A DNA stretch of 64,000 nt, taken from positions 62,001 through 126,000 of the forward strand of contig NZ_JAPJDO010000003.1 of assembly GCF_026242045.1 (NCBI RefSeq), in the 5' to 3' direction. Below the pieces are notes generated by a model. The model did not search any database and had not been told where the DNA came from. It worked only from the letters and a program-made list of their open reading frames with translations. Origin of the DNA: Mycobacterium pinniadriaticum (lineage in GTDB: Bacteria > Actinomycetota > Actinomycetes > Mycobacteriales > Mycobacteriaceae). Below are positions 42,180 through 50,631 of this stretch, piece by piece. Position 1 is the stretch's first letter; every line of letters begins with the position of its first letter. Made by a program: the position numbers and the translations under genes.

Positions 42180-42886
42180 GTGTTGCGGCCGCCGTTGACG
42201 CCGAGTATCTGGCCGGTGATGTAGCCGGCTTCCTCGGAGATGAAGAAGGAGCAGGCCGCGGCGATGTCCCCGGGCTGCCCCATCCGGCGCACCGGTGTGG
42301 CGTCGATGGTGGCTTGAATGTCGCCCATGTTGCCGCGGGCTTCGGCCTTGCGCAGCATCGGGGTGTCGATGAAGCCGGGCGGGACGGCGTTGACGGTGAT
42401 GCCGGCCGGGCCGTACTCCAGGGCAAGGCTTTTCGTCAATCCATTGACGCCGGATTTGGCCGCGACGTAGGCCGACATGTACGGCACCCCGGAGTGCGTG
42501 CTCGAGGAGGAGATGTTGACGATGCGGCCCCAGCCGGCCTCGATCATGTCGGGCAGGACGGCCTGGATGGTGTGGAAGACGCCGTGCAGGTTGATGTCGA
42601 CGATGTTCTGCCACTGCTCGAAGGACAGGTCGAGGAACCGGCGAAAGCTGTCTTTACCCGCGGCGTTGACCAGGATGGTGACCGGACCCAGCGCGGCGTG
42701 GATCTCGGCGAGCGCGGCGTCGATCTGGGCGCGGTCGGTGACGTCGGCGACGTAGGAGAAATCCGTCTCCGAGGGATTCAGGTCGATCGTGGCCACGTGG
42801 TAGCCGTCGGCGCGCAGCCGATTGGCCACCGCCGCACCGATACCCGAACCGCCACCGGTCACCAACGCCGTCTTCGTGGTGGACAC
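42176..42886 (-). CDS. SDR family oxidoreductase
   Basis: 236-residue classical short-chain dehydrogenase: TGGGSGIGAAVANRLR (9-24), NAAGKDSF, catalytic Ser in VNISSSSTHSG and YVAAK motif, ending ITGQILGVNGGRNT. The sequence resembles FabG/acyl or hydroxy-steroid reductases, with no decisive substrate clue. GTG 42886 has a GGGGA ribosome site. It lies 55 bases downstream of the TetR gene on the same strand and opposite the P450-ferredoxin genes, so all four likely serve one pathway controlled by that TetR. Confidence 0.85.
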   Translation of the reverse strand: MSTTKTALVTGGGSGIGAAVANRLRADGYHVATIDLNPSETDFSYVADVTDRAQIDAALAEIHAALGPVTILVNAAGKDSFRRFLDLSFEQWQNIVDINLHGVFHTIQAVLPDMIEAGWGRIVNISSSSTHSGVPYMSAYVAAKSGVNGLTKSLALEYGPAGITVNAVPPGFIDTPMLRKAEARGNMGDIQATIDATPVRRMGQPGDIAAACSFFISEEAGYITGQILGVNGGRNT

Positions 42887-42941
42887 GAGTTTCCCCTTTC
42901 CTGCGGCGTTGCCGCCTGGTCTACGAAAAATGTTGTGAAAT

Positions 42942-43520
42942 CTAGGGAGTTCGTCGAGGCGTGCGCAATCCCAGTGCACGCCGACCCGCATCGACGAGCT
43001 GGCCGTGCAGCCACTCCTCGTCGGCGTCGCGTCTGGGATCGGCCGAACCGGCGATCCCGGCGAACACGAATTGCGCCCGGATGAACCCTTCCGGACCGGG
43101 GTGGACATCGGCGAGCAGTGCCATCTGGCGCGAGATCATGTGCGCCCACTCGCGGTTGGCCTTCAACACGGTGTGCACGCTCGGATCGGAGGCCAGCACC
43201 GAGACCAGCATGGGATTCTCCACAGCGAGGCGGGCGTAACCACTGAGCATGTATTCGGCGCGAGCATGCACACCACGCTTGCGCTCCGCCTCGTCGACCA
43301 CGGCCGTCAGCTTGTCGATGATCGGCTCCAGAATCGCGGTCAGTAGCTGTTCCCTTGTCCGAAAGTGGTGGTAGATAGCGGCTTTGGTGAAACCGAGTTC
43401 GTCGGCGATCATCTGCAGCGAGGTGCCGGCGTAACTGTGCCGGATGAACAACGCGATCGCGGCATCGATGAGCCGCTGCCGGGTGTCGGGGGTGGTGGCG
43501 ACCACAGCGACCGTGCCCAT
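42942..43520 (-). CDS. TetR family transcriptional repressor
   Basis: 192 residues. The N-terminal TetR HTH is RQRLIDAAIALFIRHSYAGT and LQMIADELGFTKAAIYHHFRTREQLL (about 14-61). The C-terminal ligand domain contains KLTAVVDEAERKRGVHARAE. ATG 43520 has ribosome site AAGGGAG. An inverted repeat operator (43568-43604) and an extra half-site (43548-43559) lie between it and the divergent P450 gene. It probably represses itself, the SDR and the P450/ferredoxin pair until an acyl-CoA or steroid-type ligand binds. Confidence 0.88.
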   Translation of the reverse strand: MGTVAVVATTPDTRQRLIDAAIALFIRHSYAGTSLQMIADELGFTKAAIYHHFRTREQLLTAILEPIIDKLTAVVDEAERKRGVHARAEYMLSGYARLAVENPMLVSVLASDPSVHTVLKANREWAHMISRQMALLADVHPGPEGFIRAQFVFAGIAGSADPRRDADEEWLHGQLVDAGRRALGLRTPRRTP

Positions 43521-43547
43521 CGCCGGCTCCCTTCACCACCAAGCTTT

Positions 43548-43604
43548 ACGATCGGCTAGTAATCTACCATACGATCGGCTAGCCTCGTCCTTGTCGATCG
43601 TATG
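43548..43604. promoter_or_regulatory. TetR operator region
   Basis: CATACGATCG (43568-43577) and CGATCGTATG (43595-43604) are perfect inverted arms with a 17-base spacer. ACGATCGGCTAG appears twice as direct repeat (43548-43559 and 43571-43582). The region separates the TetR and P450 starts. Confidence 0.75.
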
Positions 43605-43633
43605 GCAGCACGAACGTCGTGAAGGGATCCCCA

Positions 43634-44914
43634 GTGACTGATGTCGACAGTGTGAACTTCTTCATGGATCGCGATCTGGTCGCCGATCCGTATCCCTATC
43701 TGGAAGCTCTGCAGGCCCGCTGCCCGGTTTCGCGGGAGCCCCACCAGGGCGTATGGATGGTCACCGGCTGGGAGGAAGCCACCGAGGTCGCCGGTGATGC
43801 CGACCGCTTTTCATCCTGTATCGCCGTAACCGGACCCTTCCCCGGTTTCCCGGTGCCTGTCGAGGGCCGCGACGACGTCACCGAACTCATCGCGGCGCAT
43901 CGTGACGAGCTGCCGTTCAACGATCAGCTGCCCGCGCTGGATCCGCCCGTCCACACCGATCACCGCGCCCTGCTGATGCGGCTGATCACCCCCAAGCGCC
44001 TCAAGGAGAACGAGGACGCGATGTGGACGATGGTCGACCGCGCCCTCGACGACTACCTCGTCGGCTCGACCGGTGAGCTCATTTCCGGCTTCGCCCAGCC
44101 GTTCACGCTGATGGTCATCGCCGACCTGCTGGGCGTGCCCGACGCCGACCGCGACGAGTTCCTCAACGAGATGCGCAGCGGTGCGCACCACGGCGGCGGT
44201 ATCGGCAGCGTCAAAGGCGAGAGCCTCGCCAAGTCCCCGCTGGAATACCTCTACGACAAGTTCAGCGCCTATATCGAGGACCGTCGCGCCAACCCGCGCG
44301 GCGACGTGCTCTCGGGAATGGCCGCGTCGACCTTCCCCGACGGCTCGGTGCCCGACCCGGGTGACGTGGCCCGGGTGGCGGCAAATCTGTACTCGGCGGG
44401 TCAGGAGACCACCGTGCGATTGCTCAGCGCCGCCCTGCAGATCCTCGGCGACCGCCCCGATATCCAGGCGGAGCTGCGTGCGGATCGCTCCAAGGTCGCC
44501 AACTTCATCGAGGAGGCACTGCGGTTCGAGAGCCCGGTCAAGGGGGACTTCCGATTGTCCAAAGAGCCGGTCACTCTCGGCGGGGTGGACGTTCCCTCCG
44601 GCTCCACGCTGATGGTGGTCAACGCCGCGGCCAACCGGGATCCGCGCAGGTTCACCGACCCCAACACCTTCGACCCGGCACGGTCGAATGCCCGGCAGCA
44701 CATCGCATTCGGCCGTGGGATTCACACCTGCCCCGGCGCCCCACTGGCCCGGGCCGAGGCGCGCGTCGCGCTTGAACGTCTGCTGGATCGCACTTCCGAC
44801 ATCCGGATCAGCGAGGCGCATCACGGCCCCGCCGATGCGCGCACATACAGCTACGTGCCCACCTATATCCTGCGTGGGCTCACCGAGTTGCACCTGGAGT
44901 TCGACCTGACATGA
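43634..44914 (+). CDS. Cytochrome P450
   Basis: 426 residues. I-helix oxygen motif NLYSAGQETTVRLL, EXXR in EEALRF, and heme loop FGRGIHTCPGAPLARAE with Cys366 as iron ligand. I cannot fix the CYP family by sight. GTG 43634 has AAGGGA upstream; GTG 43619 is five codons earlier. The stop overlaps the ferredoxin start by ATGA, so the ferredoxin is almost certainly its redox partner. Controlled by the divergent TetR. The substrate is unknown; hydrophobic terpenoid, steroid or fatty acid compounds are plausible. Confidence 0.9.
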   Translation: MTDVDSVNFFMDRDLVADPYPYLEALQARCPVSREPHQGVWMVTGWEEATEVAGDADRFSSCIAVTGPFPGFPVPVEGRDDVTELIAAHRDELPFNDQLPALDPPVHTDHRALLMRLITPKRLKENEDAMWTMVDRALDDYLVGSTGELISGFAQPFTLMVIADLLGVPDADRDEFLNEMRSGAHHGGGIGSVKGESLAKSPLEYLYDKFSAYIEDRRANPRGDVLSGMAASTFPDGSVPDPGDVARVAANLYSAGQETTVRLLSAALQILGDRPDIQAELRADRSKVANFIEEALRFESPVKGDFRLSKEPVTLGGVDVPSGSTLMVVNAAANRDPRRFTDPNTFDPARSNARQHIAFGRGIHTCPGAPLARAEARVALERLLDRTSDIRISEAHHGPADARTYSYVPTYILRGLTELHLEFDLT

Positions 44915-45099
44915 AAGCCAGCATTGACGACGGCCGCTGCCGTGGCCACGGGGTGTGCACCACGATCTGTCCGGAGGTCTTCGCCATGACCGATGACGGC
45001 TACGCCGAAGCCATCCTGGACGAGGTGCCCGCCGAGCTTCAGGACAGTGCCCGCGAGGCCGCCGAAGCGTGCCCCGAGAGCGCGGTCATCCTCGACTAG
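44911..45099 (+). CDS. [3Fe-4S] ferredoxin, P450 partner
   Basis: 62 residues. Cluster ligands are in CRGHGVCTTICP (Cys10, with Cys16 and Cys20) and EACPESAV (Cys54). The pattern CxxHGxCxxxCP, with His in place of the second Cys, is typical of mycobacterial P450-linked ferredoxins, which carry three or four irons with unusual redox properties. The start overlaps the P450 stop, a coupled pair for electron transfer from a ferredoxin reductase encoded elsewhere. Confidence 0.9.
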   Translation: MKASIDDGRCRGHGVCTTICPEVFAMTDDGYAEAILDEVPAELQDSAREAAEACPESAVILD

Positions 45100-45377
45100 T
45101 AGTTCACGATTGAGCGCCAATAGTCCTCTGGTAGCTCGATATTCGAGCGCATGACCATGGCCAGACCGGTGGCCATCGCGATCCCGAGCAGTCCGAGCCA
45201 CAGCCCGGCCAGCCCGATCGCCACCCAGACGACCACCGTCAGCGCGGGCCACGGTGTCACCACGGCCAGCAGCGGCGCCAGGAAGAAGCCGGTGCCGACG
45301 AACCATGCCGACCCGGCCCGGTCGGACTTGAGCACGAAGCGAAGCCAGCTCGGGATACGGTGCGGATCACTGTTCAT
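45096..45377 (-). CDS. Small two-helix membrane protein
   Basis: 93 residues, ATG 45377. Two or three hydrophobic segments (about 20-36 WFVGTGFFLAPLLAVVT and 38-72 ALTVVVWVAIGLAGLWLGLL) and a short cytoplasmic tail ending EDYWRSIVNY. No recognised family. The end overlaps the ferredoxin stop. It is divergent from an XRE regulator with an operator-like palindrome between them, so it may belong to that regulator's unit. Confidence 0.62.
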   Translation of the reverse strand: MNSDPHRIPSWLRFVLKSDRAGSAWFVGTGFFLAPLLAVVTPWPALTVVVWVAIGLAGLWLGLLGIAMATGLAMVMRSNIELPEDYWRSIVNY

Positions 45378-45412
45378 GACATCCACGGTCCTCGACTGAG
45401 GTAAGTGCCGCA

Positions 45413-45429
45413 ATTACCTTGGGGGTAAT
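45413..45429. promoter_or_regulatory. Inverted-repeat operator before XRE regulator
   Basis: ATTACC-TTGGG-GGTAAT, a perfect 6-bp inverted repeat with 5-base spacer, 35 bases upstream of the XRE ATG at 45464 and 36 bases upstream of the divergent membrane gene. Typical place for autoregulation. Confidence 0.6.
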
Positions 45430-45463
45430 GGCATAGCCCACCGACTTGGGAGATGCTGGCGGG

Positions 45464-46234
45464 ATGGGTGGCACGACATTCGGCGATCTACTGCGCGACT
45501 GGCGCCGGCGGCGTCGGCTCAGTCAACTCGACCTGGCCGTGGAAGCCGACGTCTCACCGCGGCACGTCAGCTTCGTCGAGAGTGGTCGCTCGAAGCCCAG
45601 CCGGACGATGGTGCTGCGGCTGGCCGACGCGCTGGCAGTGCCGCCGCGCGAGCAGAACCAGCTGTTGCTCGCCGCCGGACTCGCACCGGCCTATGCCGAA
45701 CGGGCGGTCGACGACCCTGGGATGGCTGCGGTGCGCGCCGGCATCGACCGGGTGCTCGCCGCCTACGATCCGTATCCGTGTCTGGCAGTAAACCGCAACT
45801 GGGATGTCCTGCAAGCAAATCCGGGCACCGCGACACTGCTCGACGGGGTGGCCGGACATCTGCTCGAAGAGCCCAACGCGCTTCGCATCGCCTTACATCC
45901 TGACGGCCTGGCGCCGCGGATCCGCAATCTCGGGCAGTGGCGACATCACGTGCTGGGCCGGCTGCGCCGAGAGGCGGAGGCCGGCGGTTCGGCGGAACTG
46001 CTGGCCGAGATCGAGGCCTACCCGGGCGGTGCGGACGAGGCGACCGATCTCGGCGGCGTCGCGGTGCCGCTCGAACTTTATCGCCAGGACAGGGTGCTGC
46101 TGACGTTCATCTCGATGGTGACGACGTTCGGAACGGCACTCGACCTGACCGCCGCCGAGCTGAGTATCGAGGCTTTTCTGCCCGCCGACGAGTCCACCAT
46201 CGAGGCCCTACGGCACTCGCCACCGCCGTCCTAG
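45464..46234 (+). CDS. XRE family regulator (MmyB-like ligand domain)
   Basis: 256 residues. The HTH_3 domain (about 6-60) has LLRDWRRRRRLSQLDLAVEA and VSPRHVSFVESGRSKPSRTM. The C-terminal part (about 95-250) is the MmyB-like ligand-binding region (DPYPCLAVNRNWDVLQANPG, TFGTALDLTAAELSIEAFLP), seen in Streptomyces MmyB-type regulators that may sense fatty acids. ATG 45464 is favoured over earlier starts. The gene lies just before the KstR operator of the CYP125 gene but is probably independent. Confidence 0.85.
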   Translation: MGGTTFGDLLRDWRRRRRLSQLDLAVEADVSPRHVSFVESGRSKPSRTMVLRLADALAVPPREQNQLLLAAGLAPAYAERAVDDPGMAAVRAGIDRVLAAYDPYPCLAVNRNWDVLQANPGTATLLDGVAGHLLEEPNALRIALHPDGLAPRIRNLGQWRHHVLGRLRREAEAGGSAELLAEIEAYPGGADEATDLGGVAVPLELYRQDRVLLTFISMVTTFGTALDLTAAELSIEAFLPADESTIEALRHSPPPS

Positions 46235-46245
46235 AACACGTTCTA
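46232..46245. promoter_or_regulatory. KstR operator 3
   Basis: TAGAACACGTTCTA is a perfect 14-base palindrome and fits TNNAACNNGTTNNA; it starts in the stop codon of the XRE gene and lies 95 bases upstream of the CYP125 ATG at 46341. Confidence 0.88.
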
Positions 46246-46340
46246 GTTGCGAGTTTCCCAAAGCCACCACCGAGGCCTCCGTACGTGGTGTAGGCATGGA
46301 TCACCGGGCACTAGATGACTTCGTATGGAGGTGCGCTTTT

Positions 46341-47588
46341 ATGCCCAGCCCTAACCTGCCCCCCGGTTTCGACTTCACCGATCCCGACCTGAACAATGAG
46401 CGGCTGCCCGTCGAGGAGCTTGCCGAGCTGCGCCGGATCGCCCCGATCTGGTGGAACGAGCAACCGAGAAATGTCGGCGGTTTCGACGACGAGGGCTATT
46501 GGGTCGTCACCAAACACAAGGACGTCAAGGAGATCTCGCGGCGCAGCGACATCTTCTCCAGCCTGGAGAACACCGCTCTGCCCCGATACCCCGACAATGC
46601 GGCGGTGTCACACAAGGACACCGGCCAGTTCGTCCTGCTGAACATGGACGCACCGCACCACACCCATCTGCGCCAGATCGTCTCCCGCGCGTTCACGCCA
46701 CGCGCCGTCGAGGCACTGCGTGCCGATCTGGCCGCGCGGGCCGAGGCGATCGTCAAGGCTGCTGCCGCGGAGGGGTCCGGCGACTTCGTCGAACAGGTTT
46801 CCTGCGAGCTGCCGCTGCAGGCGATCGCCGATCTGATGGGTGTTCCGCAGGACGAGCGCAAGAAGCTGTTCGACTGGTCCAATCAGATGGTCGGCGAGGC
46901 AGACCCCGAGTTCGCCCGCAACGATCCCCAGGGCGCCGCCGGTGAGTTGATCATGTACGGCATGCAGATGGCCGCCGACCGGACCGCCAACCCGCGCGAC
47001 GATCTGGTGACCAAGCTGGTGCAGGCCGATGTCGAAGGGCACAAGCTCTCCGACGACGAGTTCGGATTCTTCGTCATCCTGTTGGCGGTCGCCGGCAACG
47101 AGACCACCCGCAACTCGATCACCCACGGCATGACGGCCTTCACCGATTTCCCGGACCAGTGGGAGTTGTACAAGGCGCAGCGTCCGAACACCGCGGTCGA
47201 CGAGATCGTCCGGTGGGCGACCCCGGTGACCTCGTTCCAGCGGACGGCCTTGGTAGACACCGAGTTGAGTGGGGTCACGATCAAGAAGGGTCAGCGGGTG
47301 GTGATGTTCTACCGCTCCGCCAACTTCGACGAGGAGGTGTTCACCGATCCGTTCAGGTTCAACATCCTGCGCGACCCCAATCCGCACGTCGGCTTCGGCG
47401 GCACCGGCGCCCACTACTGTCTCGGCGCCAACCTGGCCAGGATGACGATCGACCTGATGTTCAACGCAATCGCCGACCATATGCCGGATCTGACCCCGCT
47501 GGCCGGGCCGGAACGGCTGCGGTCGGGCTGGCTCAACGGCATCAAGCACTGGCAGGTCGACTACACCGGAGCCGGCGCCGGCCGATGA
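46341..47588 (+). CDS. cyp125: CYP125 family cytochrome P450 (steroid C26/C27 oxygenase type)
   Basis: 415 residues with long stretches like M. tuberculosis CYP125A1 (Rv3545c): PSPNLPPGFDFTDP at the start, GSGDFVEQVSCELPLQAIA, LAVAGNETTRNSIT (I-helix), EIVRWATPVTSFQRTAL and RVVMFYRSANFDEEVF. Heme loop FGGTGAHYCLGANLARM, Cys360. CYP125 oxidises the terminal methyl of the cholesterol side chain to start its degradation. ATG 46341 has an excellent ribosome site GGAGGTG; ATG 46296 would add 15 residues. The KstR site supports sterol induction. It may be a second CYP125 paralogue, as fast growers often have several. Confidence 0.9.
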   Translation: MPSPNLPPGFDFTDPDLNNERLPVEELAELRRIAPIWWNEQPRNVGGFDDEGYWVVTKHKDVKEISRRSDIFSSLENTALPRYPDNAAVSHKDTGQFVLLNMDAPHHTHLRQIVSRAFTPRAVEALRADLAARAEAIVKAAAAEGSGDFVEQVSCELPLQAIADLMGVPQDERKKLFDWSNQMVGEADPEFARNDPQGAAGELIMYGMQMAADRTANPRDDLVTKLVQADVEGHKLSDDEFGFFVILLAVAGNETTRNSITHGMTAFTDFPDQWELYKAQRPNTAVDEIVRWATPVTSFQRTALVDTELSGVTIKKGQRVVMFYRSANFDEEVFTDPFRFNILRDPNPHVGFGGTGAHYCLGANLARMTIDLMFNAIADHMPDLTPLAGPERLRSGWLNGIKHWQVDYTGAGAGR

Positions 47589-47637
47589 GGGTTCTGCCGG
47601 TCCCGGCCGGCACTGATCGCACGGCGACGCAAGCCGA

Positions 47638-47643
47638 TACAGT
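47638..47643 (+). promoter_or_regulatory. -10 element, leaderless YceI gene
   Basis: TACAGT, 6 bases before GTG 47650. Confidence 0.5.
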
Positions 47644-47649
47644 CGAGGC

Positions 47650-48195
47650 GTGACGGATGCAGCCTGGAGACTGACCGCCGGCGAGGGCGAACTGCAGATA
47701 CTGACCGGGGTCACCGGGCCCGCGGCCAAGATGGGCCACCGGCTGACCATTGCCTTCGCGTCCTGGCGCGCCGATGTGCAGTGGCACGGCAAACAGCCGG
47801 TCTCAGCCGAGCTGGTAGTCGACGTCGATTCGCTGCAGGTCCTCAAGGGTGAGGGCGGGGTCACGCCGCTGTCCGGACCAGAGAAGGGGGTCGTCCGGGC
47901 GAACGCTCTGAAGGCCCTGGACGTCAAGAAATACCCGCGGATCACGTTCGTGACCGAGGACATCACCAAGACCGCAGATGGCTACCGGCTGGACGGCACC
48001 GTCGAGATCCACGGCACGTCGCGGCCGCAGAGCGTCGACCTCGCGGTGGAGGATTCCGGTGGCGTCTGGACGATGTCCGCTTCGGTACCGGTGATCCAGA
48101 CGCAGTTCGGGGTCAAGCCGTATTCGCTGTTCATGGGTTCGCTGAAGGTGGCCGACGAGGTAGACCTGCGGTTTTCCGCCCGCCAGCCGAAGTAG
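47650..48195 (+). CDS. YceI family lipocalin-like protein
   Basis: 181 residues, YceI beta-barrel fold binding isoprenoid or polyketide chains: GVTGPAAKMGHRLTIAFASW, KALDVKKYPRITFVTEDITK, DGYRLDGTVEIHGTSRPQSV and TQFGVKPYSLFMGSLKVADE. Unlike many YceI proteins there is no signal peptide, so it is probably cytoplasmic. GTG 47650 is supported by the leaderless -10. It follows CYP125 by 61 bases with its own promoter. The role is unknown; a lipid carrier role beside steroid genes is inference. Confidence 0.85.
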   Translation: MTDAAWRLTAGEGELQILTGVTGPAAKMGHRLTIAFASWRADVQWHGKQPVSAELVVDVDSLQVLKGEGGVTPLSGPEKGVVRANALKALDVKKYPRITFVTEDITKTADGYRLDGTVEIHGTSRPQSVDLAVEDSGGVWTMSASVPVIQTQFGVKPYSLFMGSLKVADEVDLRFSARQPK

Positions 48196-48201
48196 CGGCG
48201 C

Positions 48202-48261
48202 CGAGATCGACGAAATGTCGCCGATCACTCGGCATTCGTCGGCCAATCGTCGGTTTGGGCG
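48202..48261. repeat. Dispersed 60-base intergenic repeat, copy B
   Basis: Same conserved 16-base and 13-base ends and the same 31-base spacing as copy A at 21151-21210. It lies between the YceI stop and the FadR-type operator. Confidence 0.7.
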
Positions 48262-48269
48262 AGAATGAT

Positions 48270-48280
48270 TGGTCTGACCA
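48270..48280. promoter_or_regulatory. FadR/GntR-type operator
   Basis: TGGTC-T-GACCA is a perfect palindrome with the TGGT...ACCA ends typical of FadR-subfamily operators, 36 bases upstream of the regulator ATG at 48317. Autoregulation is likely. Confidence 0.75.
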
Positions 48281-48316
48281 CTTGACCTCTGGCCGGATGG
48301 GCGCCATGCTGGGGTC

Positions 48317-49039
48317 ATGGCACTGCAACCGGTGAGTCGGCGCTCGGTTCCCGAGGACGTCTTCGAGCAGATCCTCGCCGATGTCCTCAGCGGTGAAATG
48401 CAACCCGGTGAGTCACTTCCCAGCGAGCGGCGACTGGCCGAAGTGCTGGGCGTCTCGCGCCCGGCAGTCCGTGAAGCGCTCAAGCGGGTCGCGGCCGCGG
48501 GTCTGGTCGAAGTGCGCCAGGGCGACGCGACCACGGTGCGCGACTTCCGCCGCCACGCCGGACTCGATCTGCTCCCCCGACTGCTGCTGCGCAACGGGCA
48601 CCTGGATGTGTCGGTGGCCCGCAGCATTCTGGAAGCTCGCCTGCACAACGGGCCCAAGGTGGCCGAGTTGGCCGCTCGCCACCGCCCGCCGGGGCTGGCC
48701 GATGTGCTCGAGCAGTCGATCTCGGCGCTGGCCCGCGACGAAGACCCACTCGAGCAGCAGCGGCACGCCCTGACCTTCTGGGACCACGTTGTCGATGGCG
48801 CCGACTCCATCGCATTCCGCTTGATGTTCAACACATTACGAGCCGCCTACGAGCCGGCACTGCCGGCCCTGGCCACCCTGATGGCCGCCGAGGTCAGCCA
48901 AACGCAGGCATATCGCACGCTGGCTCGCGCCATCGTCGCCGGTGAGCCGACCGCGGCGGCGACCGCCGCCCGCGAACTGCTGGAGCCGGCGACCACCGCG
49001 TTGGTCTCGGCCTTGAATGCACTGGAGGGGCAACCATGA
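48317..49039 (+). CDS. GntR family regulator, FadR subfamily
   Basis: 240 residues. The winged HTH (about 8-75) has [40 protein letters not shown] and [16 protein letters not shown]. The C-terminal FCD/FadR-type helical domain (about 85-235) includes [20 protein letters not shown]. The ligand is probably a fatty acyl-CoA or organic acid. It is translationally coupled (ATGA) to the fatty acid hydroxylase gene, which it likely controls together with itself through the palindrome at 48270-48280. Confidence 0.88.
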   Translation: MALQPVSRRSVPEDVFEQILADVLSGEMQPGESLPSERRLAEVLGVSRPAVREALKRVAAAGLVEVRQGDATTVRDFRRHAGLDLLPRLLLRNGHLDVSVARSILEARLHNGPKVAELAARHRPPGLADVLEQSISALARDEDPLEQQRHALTFWDHVVDGADSIAFRLMFNTLRAAYEPALPALATLMAAEVSQTQAYRTLARAIVAGEPTAAATAARELLEPATTALVSALNALEGQP

Positions 49040-49692
49040 GCGCGTCGCCGAAGGCCCGCCGCGGGCTGTCCCTGGCCGACGCCGGCCGCGAGTTCTGGCG
49101 GCATCCCACACCGTGGCTATTCGCCGTGGCGCTGACAACGGCCGTGGCCGCCCGGATCACCGTTGGCGACTGGCAACTCACCGACGCGGTGGTGCCGGTC
49201 GCGATCGCCGCAGGATTTCCGTTCCTGGAGTGGATCATTCACGTGTTCGTCCTGCACTGGCGTCCGCGCCGCGTCGGTCGATTCACCGTCGATCCGGTGC
49301 TGGCGCGCAAACACCGCGAGCATCACGTCGCCCCGCGTGACGTTGGCCTGGTGTTCATTCCGCTGCAGTCCGCGATCGGCGCGGTTGCCGCGGCGGTGGT
49401 CATCGCCTGGCTGTTTCCCCGGACCGGCATGGGGTTGACATTCCTGGTGGTGATCCTGACCTTCGGATTGCTCTACGAATGGTGCCACTACCTGGTCCAC
49501 ACCGACTACAAGCCGAAAACCGCTGTCTATCGGGCGATCTGGCGCGACCACCGGCTGCACCATTTCAAGAACGAGCATTACTGGTTCGGGGTGACCACAC
49601 CGGGCACGGCGGACCGGCTACTGCGCACCTATCCCGACCCCGCCGTGGTGCCCACCTCCCCGACCGCCAAGAATCTGCACGCGGCCATGTGA
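49036..49692 (+). CDS. Fatty acid hydroxylase / sterol desaturase superfamily membrane protein
   Basis: 218 residues, four hydrophobic segments and the histidine clusters of the di-iron fatty acid hydroxylase family: [12 protein letters not shown] (about 95-106), [12 protein letters not shown] (about 148-159) and [16 protein letters not shown] (about 175-190). These histidines bind two irons for hydroxylation or desaturation of lipids. Coupled to the FadR-type regulator, so substrate control by an acyl-CoA is plausible. The specific lipid is unknown; a mycobacterial carotenoid or fatty acid are candidates. Confidence 0.86.
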   Translation: MSASPKARRGLSLADAGREFWRHPTPWLFAVALTTAVAARITVGDWQLTDAVVPVAIAAGFPFLEWIIHVFVLHWRPRRVGRFTVDPVLARKHREHHVAPRDVGLVFIPLQSAIGAVAAAVVIAWLFPRTGMGLTFLVVILTFGLLYEWCHYLVHTDYKPKTAVYRAIWRDHRLHHFKNEHYWFGVTTPGTADRLLRTYPDPAVVPTSPTAKNLHAAM

Positions 49693-49727
49693 CGGACTAC
49701 CCGCGAAACCACCTGGGCTAGTGCGTG

Positions 49728-50483
49728 TCAGGCGTTGACGACGACCGGGTCACCGATGTGGACCTGGTCGAAATACCACGCGGCGTTGTCGGGGCTCAAG
49801 TTGATGCAGCCGTGGCTGACGTTCGAATAGCCTTGCGAGCCAACGGACCACGGCGCCGAATGCACGTAGACCCCGCCCCAGGTGACCCGGACCGCGTCGG
49901 CCACGGTGAGCTTGTAGCCCTCGGGATCACTCAGCGGGATGCCGATGGTGCGGGAGTCCATCACCACCGATGATTGCTTCTCCAGAACGTTGAAGCTCCC
50001 TATCGGGGTCGGGAAGCGGGATTTGCCCATGGACGCCGGCATCTGGCGGACCACTTGCCCGTCGATGCTGACCGTGAACGTGTGTGCCGAAATGTCGGCC
50101 ACTCCCAGCACTTTTGAGCCGGTGCCGAACGTGCGCGGAATCCCGCCGGCCATCATCGTGATCTCGGAGTGTGCCGGCCAGTATTGGGCCGGCACGAACT
50201 GCACCGTCTTGTCGTCGAGCCACTCGAAGCGCCCCGCCACGTTCGCCGGTGACGTGACAGTGATCGATTGCTGGGCCGCCCAGCGGTCGGTCACCGGCGA
50301 GGTGAAGGTCACGGTAATCGGCATCGCGACACCCACCACCTGACCGTTGGTGGGCTGCACGGAGGCGATCGTCGTGCCGTCGACCCCAGGAGCAACCGCG
50401 GCGACACTGGTCTGCACCGAAGCGGCCATCGCCAGCACCGCGATCCCCGCAGCGGCAAAAGCTCGTCGAACTACTCTGGCCAT
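49728..50483 (-). CDS. ldtA: L,D-transpeptidase LdtMt1 orthologue
   Basis: 251 residues, the same length as M. tuberculosis LdtMt1 (Rv0116c). A signal/anchor (about 5-28), an Ig-like domain (about 35-125, VQPTNGQVVGVAMPITVTF) and a YkuD catalytic domain (about 130-250) with HSAPWS (His208) and SHGCINLS (His224, Cys226). Cys226 matches the catalytic residue number of LdtMt1. The enzyme forms 3-3 cross-links in peptidoglycan and is inhibited by carbapenems. ATG 50483 has GACGGGAG upstream. A monocistronic gene. Confidence 0.92.
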   Translation of the reverse strand: MARVVRRAFAAAGIAVLAMAASVQTSVAAVAPGVDGTTIASVQPTNGQVVGVAMPITVTFTSPVTDRWAAQQSITVTSPANVAGRFEWLDDKTVQFVPAQYWPAHSEITMMAGGIPRTFGTGSKVLGVADISAHTFTVSIDGQVVRQMPASMGKSRFPTPIGSFNVLEKQSSVVMDSRTIGIPLSDPEGYKLTVADAVRVTWGGVYVHSAPWSVGSQGYSNVSHGCINLSPDNAAWYFDQVHIGDPVVVNA

Positions 50484-50631
50484 GGCTCCCGTCCTCGGCT
50501 GGGCGATCAGCAAAGCCCCAGTCTAGATGGTCGGCGGGACTGCGCCCGCCAAACATACGGTGACATGCTGGAACTGCGGAGGCCCGGGCGCCACACGCGT
50601 GAGGTCACCGGATGTCAGCGAAACTCGGCGG

